From Blastocatellia bacterium (GTDB lineage: Bacteria; Acidobacteriota; Blastocatellia; Chloracidobacteriales; JADJPF01): 7,813 bases of DNA. A program made the position numbers and the translations under genes. The notes beneath the pieces were generated by a model that worked only from the letters and a program-made list of their open reading frames with translations, had not been told where the DNA came from and made no database searches. Below, one piece after another: positions 1 through 6,439 of this stretch (within the stretch, counting starts at the first letter, position 1; the number at the start of each line of letters is the position of its first letter). The DNA lies in NCBI GenBank assembly GCA_016789295.1, contig JAEUQL010000163.1, positions 1-7,813 on the forward strand. The letters are read 5' to 3'.

Positions 1-2
1 CA

Positions 3-878
3 GGTACTATTCGTGATTGGCTCATTGGAATTAAAGTTGTAAACGGTGATGGTTCTATCACTAAAGCTGGAGGTAAAGTTGTCAAAAACGTAGCTGGCTA
101 CGACCTGATGAAACTCTACACAGGTAGTTTTGGAACCCTATCCATAATTGGTGAAATGAGCTTTAAGCTTCGACCTTGCCCAACCTCAGAATTGACTCTG
201 ATAGGACTCTTTCCAAACCTAACAGAACTTTATGAAGCTGCCAAACTGACATTCTCAAGTCAACTTTCTGCCTCAGCTATAGATCTAGTTCAGCCCCAAG
301 CTCTACAGATATGTTTTCCAACAGTTCCTACAACCGCTCTACCTGCCCTTGCAGTAAGGCTTCTTGGCTTACCAGAGGCAGTTAAAGCAAACAGCCAAAA
401 ACTTATTGAACTTTGGCACGGCTATTCCCAGAAAGAGTTTTTGATTGAATCAGAAGGGCAGCAATCTTGGAAACGCCTCTCGGATCTTGCTCTTTATATT
501 TCACACAATTTACGTTTAAAAATCTCTGTACTTCCTTCAAGATTTCTGCAAATAGTAAAACTTATTGAACGCACATTTTCAGAACTTACTGAAAAGCTGG
601 AGATTACTTCATATCTCGGAAATGGCGTTATTAGACTATTTGCACAAACCAAAGAGAACCTAGAGATAAGTCTTTATCAGCAAGCTACTGAAACTTTACG
701 AGGTTTTTGCCATCAAGAAGGTGGCGGTGTTGTGTTAGAATTAGCTCCATCAGAACTTAAACAACAAGTAGATGTTTGGGGAGTTGTTGGCTCACAAATA
801 GACTTGATGAAAGCTATAAAAAATAGGCTGGATCCAAACTCAATACTCAGCCCAGGAAGGTTTCTTACAGGTCTCTGA
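3..878 (+). CDS. glcE: Glycolate oxidase FAD-binding subunit GlcE-like, C-terminal part (5' end outside window)
   Basis: The reading frame is open from base 3 to a TGA at 876-878, giving 291 residues with no start visible, so the gene begins upstream. The first visible residues (GTIRDWLIGI, then GGKVVKNVAGYDL and YTGSFGTL) match the second half of the FAD-binding PCMH domain of GlcE. The C-terminus (ELKQQVDVWG, then LDPNSILSPGRF) is the typical end of the GlcD/GlcE oxidase family. In that family GlcE works with GlcD and the iron-sulfur subunit GlcF to oxidise glycolate to glyoxylate at the membrane. A start at the internal ATG at 108 would remove conserved FAD-domain sequence, so it is not the true start. 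GlcF does not follow: the next gene is a kinase after a 121-base gap, so any glcD or glcF partner must lie to the left or elsewhere. A related FAD-linked oxidase (lactate dehydrogenase-like) cannot be fully excluded. Confidence 0.88.
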   Translation, partial: GTIRDWLIGIKVVNGDGSITKAGGKVVKNVAGYDLMKLYTGSFGTLSIIGEMSFKLRPCPTSELTLIGLFPNLTELYEAAKLTFSSQLSASAIDLVQPQALQICFPTVPTTALPALAVRLLGLPEAVKANSQKLIELWHGYSQKEFLIESEGQQSWKRLSDLALYISHNLRLKISVLPSRFLQIVKLIERTFSELTEKLEITSYLGNGVIRLFAQTKENLEISLYQQATETLRGFCHQEGGGVVLELAPSELKQQVDVWGVVGSQIDLMKAIKNRLDPNSILSPGRFLTGL

Positions 879-999
879 ACAGTTTCTGTTGAACTTATAA
901 ACTTGTATATAAAATTAGAGCCTATAAACTAGTTGCACAGTAACTTCTGTTCTGTTAGATAAGTAACCAAAATTCATCTTGTTTCTCAAAGCCAAAAAT
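879..999 (+). promoter_or_regulatory. Intergenic leader between glcE-like gene and kinase; probable kinase promoter region
   Basis: This 121-base AT-rich gap contains an imperfect direct repeat, CTTATAAACTTG at 894-905 and CCTATAAACTAG at 921-932. Ten of 12 bases match and the copies are 27 bases apart. Several TATA-like hexamers are present (908-913, 923-928), but none has a good -35 box at normal spacing. The weak pair TTGCAC (933-938) and TTAGAT (955-960) has a 16-base spacer. No strong Shine-Dalgarno sequence precedes either possible kinase start. No convincing terminator follows the upstream gene, so read-through from glcE is also possible. The promoter assignment is inference. Confidence 0.25.
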
Positions 1000-2976
1000 A
1001 TGCTTAAAGCAGGCGATCAGATAGGTTCATACATACTTACAAGTTGCCTTGGTCAAGGAAGGCTTGGTGTAGTTTGGCTTGCAGAAAAACGGAGCAAGCT
1101 AGAAACAACAGAGTTTGCACTAAAATTTATTTTAGACAACAGACCTAATATTCCAGCACTACAACAAGAGATTAAACTTTGGAAGAAACTTTCTAGTCAT
1201 CCTAACATCACATCTTTTATTGAAGCAGACATACATGATGATTATATAGTTATAGTTTCAGAGTATGTACAAGAAGGCTCTTTACAAAACTGGTTCGACA
1301 AAATAACTCCATCTGACTTGTCAGTAGAATTAGCCATTAAATTTACATTAGATATACTTAGCGGATTAGAGTATTTACATTCAAATAGTACAATTCACAG
1401 CAACTTAAAACCAGCTAATATATTGATACAGAACCAAATAGCTAAATTGACCGATTTTGGACTCTCAAAGGTTCTGAAGACAAAAGTCACAGAAACGATT
1501 GAAGACTACTTGTATATCTGTCCTGAAAACTTCGATACAGAAATGTCAGAGCAGTCTGATCTCTGGGCTGCAGCAGCTATATTCTACCAGCTACTTTCTG
1601 GTAAAACTCCTTTTGCTGAAAAAACAGTTCCTGAACTGATAAATGCAATCAGGATTAACCAACCAAATCCGCTTCCAAACTATGTACCTAAATCTATTAG
1701 AAAGTTTGTCTCTACAGCACTAGAAAAAGACCCTTCCAAAAGGTATCCAACAGCCACGGCGATGAGAGAAGAATTGCTAATAGCAGCAAAAACAACTAAA
1801 CCTAAGCAAGCATCAAAACTTATGCCTGGTGACCAGTTAGGATCTTACAAACTGGTAACAATCTTAGGTAAAGGCAATTTTGGTACTGTCTGGCTTGCAG
1901 AAAAAGAAGGAAAGTTTGCTACAACCAAGGCAGCTCTAAAAGTACTCAATGAAAATTCCGAGTATCAGAACATTACTAAAGAAGCACAGGTTTGGGTAAA
2001 GATAGGATATCATACAAATGTTGTCTCTATTATTGAAGCAGATATTTATGACAATATCCCAGTAATAGCAAGTGAATATGTAACAGATGGTTCATTAAAA
2101 GAATGGCTTATTAAACATAACAATAAAGCTCCATCAATAGAACGGGCTGTATCGATGATTGATGGCATATTGGCTGGCCTTGAACATCTACACTCAATGG
2201 AGATTATTCACCGGGATTTGAAGCCAGGAAATATACTGCTTCAAGGAGAAACTCCCAAAATAGCCGATTTTGGGCTGTCAAGATCCTTAAACGCTGACAA
2301 TTCTGTGACCGTTGCTGGAACACCTATCTATATGGCTCCTGAAAGCTTTGAAGGAGAACGCTCAAAAAGTGCTGATATCTGGTCAATAGCTGTGATCTTC
2401 TACAATATGCTCACCGGACAACTACCTTTTTACAGAAACTCGAAAGAAGCACTGATAAAGGCTATATGTATAGAAGATCCTCCTTCTCTACCAGAATATA
2501 TACCGTATTCTATAGCTGAGTTTGTCTATAAATCTTTACAAAAAGATCCAACAAAAAGATTTCTTTCTGTAACCGAAATGAGAACAGCACTGAAAGAAGC
2601 GTTTGAGAAACAGTCCTTGCCCAAACCTATTTCAGAAGACGAAGAAGAGACTATTACATTTCTACCAAAACCCGTTTTACAAACAGCTATAACAGAGATT
2701 GTAAGTAAGCCTGTTCCAGAATTAAATACAGAAGAGATCACCAGACCTTTTCTACAAGAAACAAAACTTTCTCCACCTGTAGATTTAAAAAAAGAGCTTA
2801 TTGCAAAACTTATAACCAGATTTGGTAAGTTTCCACTTCTGATGCTTGGCTTGGCTATTATACTTCTACTTCTAGCTGTTGCACTTCTTAGCTATCCAAA
2901 TGTGATTCTTCTAACTATAGAATTTATTGTCATAGTAGCAGTTATCGTACTTCTAGTAGCCATATATCTATACTGA
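1000..2976 (+). CDS. Membrane-anchored tandem pseudokinase-kinase, Ser/Thr type
   Basis: This 658-residue protein carries two Hanks-type kinase domains followed by two membrane helices. Numbering is from the ATG at 1000. Domain 1 (about 11-263) has a glycine loop GQGRLG (18-23), Lys42, Glu57 and DFG (152-154). Its catalytic loop reads HSNLKPAN (133-140) instead of HRDLKPxN, and the activation segment ends YICPE rather than GTPxYMAPE, so it is probably catalytically dead. Domain 2 (about 283-534) has GKGNFG (290-295), Lys314, Glu328, HRDLKPGN (404-411), DFG (423-425), GTPIYMAPE (440-448) and Asp459, all as in active kinases. An acidic, Thr- and Pro-rich linker (535-610) precedes helices at about 611-630 and 634-657; the chain ends there with no external sensor. 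The two domains align end to end and share GDQxGSY, VWLAEK and IEADI, which points to internal duplication. I prefer the ATG because it lines up with the repeat start (KAGDQ versus MPGDQ); an in-frame TTG at 979 would add seven residues. Confidence 0.93.
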   Translation: MLKAGDQIGSYILTSCLGQGRLGVVWLAEKRSKLETTEFALKFILDNRPNIPALQQEIKLWKKLSSHPNITSFIEADIHDDYIVIVSEYVQEGSLQNWFDKITPSDLSVELAIKFTLDILSGLEYLHSNSTIHSNLKPANILIQNQIAKLTDFGLSKVLKTKVTETIEDYLYICPENFDTEMSEQSDLWAAAAIFYQLLSGKTPFAEKTVPELINAIRINQPNPLPNYVPKSIRKFVSTALEKDPSKRYPTATAMREELLIAAKTTKPKQASKLMPGDQLGSYKLVTILGKGNFGTVWLAEKEGKFATTKAALKVLNENSEYQNITKEAQVWVKIGYHTNVVSIIEADIYDNIPVIASEYVTDGSLKEWLIKHNNKAPSIERAVSMIDGILAGLEHLHSMEIIHRDLKPGNILLQGETPKIADFGLSRSLNADNSVTVAGTPIYMAPESFEGERSKSADIWSIAVIFYNMLTGQLPFYRNSKEALIKAICIEDPPSLPEYIPYSIAEFVYKSLQKDPTKRFLSVTEMRTALKEAFEKQSLPKPISEDEEETITFLPKPVLQTAITEIVSKPVPELNTEEITRPFLQETKLSPPVDLKKELIAKLITRFGKFPLLMLGLAIILLLLAVALLSYPNVILLTIEFIVIVAVIVLLVAIYLY

Positions 2977-3002
2977 AAATAGATCTTTAATTCTTTTCAG
3001 TA
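2971..3002. terminator. Inverted repeat at convergent gene ends, possible bidirectional terminator
   Basis: TACTGAAAA (2971-2979) and TTTTCAGTA (2994-3002) form a perfect 9-bp inverted repeat with a 14-base loop. It spans the TGA of the kinase (2974-2976) and the TAA of the FG-GAP gene (2987-2989), which converge with 10 bases between them. The inner part of the stem is A/T, so each strand reads A's going up and T's coming down. This resembles a weak bidirectional terminator, but the stem lacks a GC-rich core and no U-tract extends past it. Function is inferred from position. Confidence 0.4.
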
Positions 3003-4654
3003 ACCGTAATATACTTGCCAATGCTTGGCTCTATCTTTTCTACTTTTCCACTGGGCCACTCTATTTCTACTTGCTTTATCTTATTTGACCCAAGGCCAAT
3101 CAAAATTCTTCTGTCGTGTGCTGATTGATAACTGCTACCACCATTCAACCAACGCACTATAGTACCTTTTTCACAAACAACTTTGACCTTTGCTCCTACT
3201 GCATCACGATTCGATTTTGTACCAACAAGGCGTAAACCAAACCAAGGATTTCTATTTCCACCATCATTTCGTAGCAGTACAGGAGGCTGATTGCTATTAA
3301 CCATTAACAGATCGATATCTCCATCATTATCAAAATCTCCTACTGAAAGAGATCGGCCTGGATATCGTCTGGTCATCGCTGCACCAGCTTTGTTAGTAAC
3401 ATCAATAAACTTTCCACCAGTATTTTCAAACAGGAAAGGAGTTTCATCAAACGTTACTCCATCTCGGTAAAGATGGATATTATCTAGCGGATGTCCATTG
3501 TTAACAAAAATATCTAAATCTGAATCATTGTCAATATCTATAAATTTTGTTCCAAAACCACTGTAACGCAGTGCTACTTCACCAAGTCCTAAAGGTACCG
3601 TTATATCACTAAAACTTTCATCACGATTATTCTTCCAAAGATTATTTGGTTCATTGTCGATGTTGGTGACAAAGAGATCTTGCCAACCATCTCCATCAAC
3701 ATCACCCATATCAGTACCCATACCTGACTGCGGTTTACCATTAAGACCATAGGCAGCTTCAGCTATAAGCCCTATCTCTTCAAAAGTTCCATTACCTTTG
3801 TTCTTAAAAAGTAAGTTTCTTACAGCATCATTTGCAACATAGATGTCATCTAGCCCATCATTGTTTATGTCACCTGTCACTACTCCAAGCCCTTTCCCAA
3901 GCTCAACAGTAATACCAGCCTTCTTGCTCACATCAATAAAAGTTCCATCACCATTGTTGCGATAAAGTGTCTGTGCTAAGCCTTTGAAAGAGTCAGGATG
4001 GCAGTAGGAACGATATCCAGGTTTCTGCTGGCCGCAATAGATGTTTTTGTTATAGTCCCACTCAACATAGTTGCAAACAAATAGATCTAGCTTTCCATCT
4101 TTGTCATAGTCAAAGAATGCTGCACTTGTACTCCACAGTCCCAGTGAAACACCAGCTTTTGCAGTTACATCACTAAAAGTTCCATTACCGTTATTTTGAT
4201 AAAGTAGATTACCACCAAAAGCTGTAACATAAATGTCTGCAAAACCATCGTTGTTGTAGTCACCAACAGTTACGCCATTACCAAACTTGCCATTGCCAGC
4301 TACTCCTGCTTTTTCTGTTACATCCGTGAATGTGCCATCACCATTATTTCGATAGAGAGCATTTCTGATAGGCTTTTTAGCTTTGTATTTTGGAGTCTCA
4401 CCACTATTTACTAGGTATATGTCTAAGTAGCCATCATTGTCATAATCGAGAAAGGCCGAACCACCACTCATTGTCTCTATCAAATATTTTTCTTCTGTAG
4501 CAGCACTATCATGCACCCAAGTAATCTTTGACTGTGCAGTTACATCTGTAAACTGGACTGGAAACTGGACTTGAGTAGCAGTTGTCTTTGCCAAAATCCC
4601 TAGAAACAAAAAAGAGCAGATAATAAGTATACTTTTTTTAATAGCTCTTCCCAT
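2987..4654 (-). CDS. Secreted FG-GAP/VCBS repeat protein with C-terminal ASPIC/UnbV domain (CRTAC1 family)
   Basis: A 555-residue exported protein. Residues 1 to about 27 form a signal peptide (basic MGRAIKK, then a hydrophobic stretch). The body is a predicted beta-propeller with seven aspartate-rich FG-GAP loops at 70-78, 132-140, 182-190, 262-270, 318-326, 373-381 and 440-448, of the form DxDxDGxxD, likely binding calcium. Most blades also repeat the LYRNNGDGTF and FxDVT motifs. The sixth loop has Ser378 in place of the usual Gly. Residues about 475-550 match the ASPIC/UnbV domain (NPWFGLRLVG, DAVGAKV, IEWPSG). Three cysteines (194, 207, 218) lie in a longer segment between the third and fourth loops and could form a disulfide. 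The ATG at 4654 immediately follows the TAG of the upstream TPR gene, with a purine-rich GAAGGGAAG just before, so the two are probably co-transcribed and translationally coupled. The family is linked to surface or extracellular binding, but its biochemical role is unclear. Confidence 0.93.
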   Translation of the reverse strand: MGRAIKKSILIICSFLFLGILAKTTATQVQFPVQFTDVTAQSKITWVHDSAATEEKYLIETMSGGSAFLDYDNDGYLDIYLVNSGETPKYKAKKPIRNALYRNNGDGTFTDVTEKAGVAGNGKFGNGVTVGDYNNDGFADIYVTAFGGNLLYQNNGNGTFSDVTAKAGVSLGLWSTSAAFFDYDKDGKLDLFVCNYVEWDYNKNIYCGQQKPGYRSYCHPDSFKGLAQTLYRNNGDGTFIDVSKKAGITVELGKGLGVVTGDINNDGLDDIYVANDAVRNLLFKNKGNGTFEEIGLIAEAAYGLNGKPQSGMGTDMGDVDGDGWQDLFVTNIDNEPNNLWKNNRDESFSDITVPLGLGEVALRYSGFGTKFIDIDNDSDLDIFVNNGHPLDNIHLYRDGVTFDETPFLFENTGGKFIDVTNKAGAAMTRRYPGRSLSVGDFDNDGDIDLLMVNSNQPPVLLRNDGGNRNPWFGLRLVGTKSNRDAVGAKVKVVCEKGTIVRWLNGGSSYQSAHDRRILIGLGSNKIKQVEIEWPSGKVEKIEPSIGKYITVTEKN

Positions 4655-6265
4655 CTATCGCTGCTTCCCTTCTGTTTGACTTGCTGCATTATCAATAGTT
4701 CTTTGACGCCTTTCTCGTTCGTCTCTTTCTCGTTTGTCTTCTTCTTCAAGACGTTTGAATATTTCTAACTCTTTGTCAGCCTTTTCTTTTTGTCCAGTGC
4801 GTGTGTAAGAAAGAAAAAGCTGGTAGTGCGCTTGTGTGTAATCTGGTTTAAATGAGATAGCTTTTTGTAGTAGTTCTATAGCTTCTGGATACTTCCTCTG
4901 CTTAACATACATCCTGCCAAGATCAAAGTACGATTCTGAGTGTGTAGGTTTTAATTCTAACGTAGCTTTGAGATATTTTTCAGCTTCTTCAAAATTTCCA
5001 AGCTCAACATTGAGATAGCCAAGATTGGCCATTGATTCAAAATGTTTCTCTTTGTACTCAAGCTCTTTCTGGAAAAAAGGTATTGCTTCGTTCAGTTTAC
5101 CTTGTGAACGTAATGAGTATCCTATCAAATAGTTTACTTCTACCTGTTTTGGGTCCGTCAACTCTAAAAGCTGCCTGTATGCCTGCTCTGCACGAGCATA
5201 TTTGAATAGCTTGAAGCAGGCATTTCCAAGCTTTAAATGATAAAGGGGTTTTTTGGGATCGAGTTCTACAGCCTTTTCATAACTATCATAGGCAGCTTGC
5301 ATAGCATTGCGCTTGTAGTATTCTTCGCCCATCAGAAAATGTGCTTCAGTATGCTTTGGATTGCGTTCTATAGTGTGCTTAAACTCTTCTACAGCACCTG
5401 CCGAATCGCCTAGAGCAGAAAAGACCAGACCTAAACGAAAATGTACTTCTGGAATCTCTGGCTTGATATCAGCAGCCGATGCCAAAGCCTTTTCAGCTTC
5501 TTCAAATTTGTCTGCATTATAAAGTGCTATTCCAAGATTGTAGAGCACTTCAAAAGTCTGTGGCTGTTTTTCAGAAGTAAAACGAAAAGCCTCTGCTGCT
5601 TTCTCATAAAGTCCATTACGAGCAAGTGTTAGCCCTACTGTGAAATGTAACTTCCCATCATTATCTGCAACTGAGTATAGCTGTGAAAGTATTTGTGAAA
5701 CTCGTTTATCTCTCTTTGCTTTAATATTTGCTTCAAGTAAAATAAGTAGAATAGAAAGGTCTGCACCAGTGCTTTTTATAGTCTTTTCTAGGTGTGCTAT
5801 AGACTGGTTGTAAGCACCTGTCTGTAGATAAACAAGGCCAAGGTTGTAGTTTGCTTCAGCGTGTAAAGGATCTCTTTTAAGTACAAGCTGAAACTCTTTT
5901 ACGGCATCATCTACGCGCCCTGTTTTTAGGTAATGATTACCTAGATTGTTTCTGGCATTTAGTAGTCCAGGATTCAATTTGAGTGCTTGTAGATATAGCT
6001 GCTCAGCTTCTTTATCTCTATTTTGCTGATCGCGCACTATGCCCAAAAGATCGCAGACTTCAGCACTTGGCTGTGAAGCTATAGCAGTTTCTAACAGTAC
6101 CTCTGCACGCTTTAGATCTCCAACAGAGAGTGCTTCACGAGCCTCGTCTACAGTTGGAGTTGAAACTTGTCGCCTCTTCTGCCCTTGTAGAGCGGAAACA
6201 CTTACAACGGCAAAAATTAGAACAGTAGATATCAGTTGCGTAGTTAGTAAAAGAAATCGTTTCAT
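4655..6265 (-). CDS. Secreted tetratricopeptide repeat (TPR) protein
   Basis: A 536-residue protein with an N-terminal signal peptide (MKRFLLLTT, hydrophobic core, probable cleavage after VSVSA near residue 25), so it should act in the periplasm or at the outer membrane. From about residue 36 to 510 it is almost entirely TPR, with about 13 units of roughly 34 residues. Typical units show NLGLVYLQTG, NLGIALYNA and DLGRMYVKQ helix-A motifs, each ending in a KPD/NP-like turn; the unit around 170-203 is degenerate. The tail (about 507-525) is a highly charged EEEDKRERDERERRQR stretch, probably helical. TPR arrays are protein-binding scaffolds; no enzymatic domain is visible. Its stop codon abuts the start of the CRTAC1-like gene, and TPR and UnbV-type modules commonly go together, so the neighbour is the likely partner (inference). 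I use the ATG at 6265; a TTG directly before it (6268) would add one residue. Confidence 0.92.
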   Translation of the reverse strand: MKRFLLLTTQLISTVLIFAVVSVSALQGQKRRQVSTPTVDEAREALSVGDLKRAEVLLETAIASQPSAEVCDLLGIVRDQQNRDKEAEQLYLQALKLNPGLLNARNNLGNHYLKTGRVDDAVKEFQLVLKRDPLHAEANYNLGLVYLQTGAYNQSIAHLEKTIKSTGADLSILLILLEANIKAKRDKRVSQILSQLYSVADNDGKLHFTVGLTLARNGLYEKAAEAFRFTSEKQPQTFEVLYNLGIALYNADKFEEAEKALASAADIKPEIPEVHFRLGLVFSALGDSAGAVEEFKHTIERNPKHTEAHFLMGEEYYKRNAMQAAYDSYEKAVELDPKKPLYHLKLGNACFKLFKYARAEQAYRQLLELTDPKQVEVNYLIGYSLRSQGKLNEAIPFFQKELEYKEKHFESMANLGYLNVELGNFEEAEKYLKATLELKPTHSESYFDLGRMYVKQRKYPEAIELLQKAISFKPDYTQAHYQLFLSYTRTGQKEKADKELEIFKRLEEEDKRERDERERRQRTIDNAASQTEGKQR

Positions 6266-6296
6266 CAACTCGGTATTTTAGCACACGAACAGAAGC

Positions 6297-6318
6297 CAAC
6301 CCTATAAAAGTAGGGTTG
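6297..6318. promoter_or_regulatory. Perfect hairpin in the divergent control region (operator or 5' UTR stem)
   Basis: CAACCCTA (6297-6304) and TAGGGTTG (6311-6318) form a perfect 8-bp inverted repeat with a 6-base loop, extendable by one T-G wobble. It lies 32 bases before the TPR start, between two genes transcribed away from each other, where a terminator would not be expected. It overlaps the predicted start of transcription of the TPR unit. A regulator-binding palindrome or a leader-RNA stem is more likely than a terminator, although a short TTT follows it on the plus strand. Confidence 0.45.
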
Positions 6319-6319
6319 T

Positions 6320-6349
6320 TTCATACTTGTAACTTTTTCAGTTCTTCAA
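6320..6349 (-). promoter_or_regulatory. Candidate sigma70-type promoter for the TPR/CRTAC1 unit
   Basis: On the minus strand, TTGAAG (6349-6344) and TATGAA (6325-6320) are separated by 18 bases. Each matches the sigma70 consensus at four of six positions. Transcription would begin near 6313, inside the hairpin, giving a leader of about 48 bases before the ATG at 6265. Such hexamers are common in AT-rich DNA, so this is tentative. Confidence 0.3.
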
Positions 6350-6360
6350 TGGTGGTAGTC

Positions 6361-6389
6361 TTGAATTAAATAGAGCTTTTGGCTATATA
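6361..6389 (+). promoter_or_regulatory. Candidate sigma70-type promoter for the TonB-dependent receptor gene
   Basis: TTGAAT (6361-6366) and TATATA (6384-6389) are separated by exactly 17 bases, each matching the consensus at four of six positions. Transcription would begin near 6396, leaving a leader of about 44 bases before the ATG at 6440. No strong Shine-Dalgarno sequence is visible in that leader. Confidence 0.45.
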
Positions 6390-6439
6390 TTATCATTTAG
6401 ACCAACCTGGTGAAGATCTTCCAAACACTTTTGTCAACT

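Noticed and set aside
878..890. AACAG-TTT-CTGTT hairpin right after the glcE stop as a terminator
   Set aside because: The stem is only 5 bp with a 3-base loop and is not followed by a T-run, so it is too weak to call.
2526..2741. 71-codon open frame on the minus strand inside the kinase gene
   Set aside because: It lies wholly within well-supported kinase coding sequence, has no recognisable domain and no start signal, so it is an antisense shadow.
5441..5632. 63-codon plus-strand open frame inside the TPR gene
   Set aside because: Antisense to conserved TPR repeats; its product is an unstructured mix of Phe, Cys and Ser typical of shadow frames.
4655..6265. DNA-level tandem repeats expected from the TPR array
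   Set aside because: The 34-residue units are repeated only at protein level; their nucleotide sequences have diverged and no recent repeat expansion is visible.
6039..6281. 80-codon plus-strand open frame opposite the TPR signal peptide region
   Set aside because: Overlaps the TPR coding start in antisense and shows no domain or ribosome binding site.
6432..6437. Perfect TTGACA on the minus strand in the divergent region
   Set aside because: No -10-like hexamer lies 15-19 bases downstream (the spot reads TTCACC), so it does not make a promoter.
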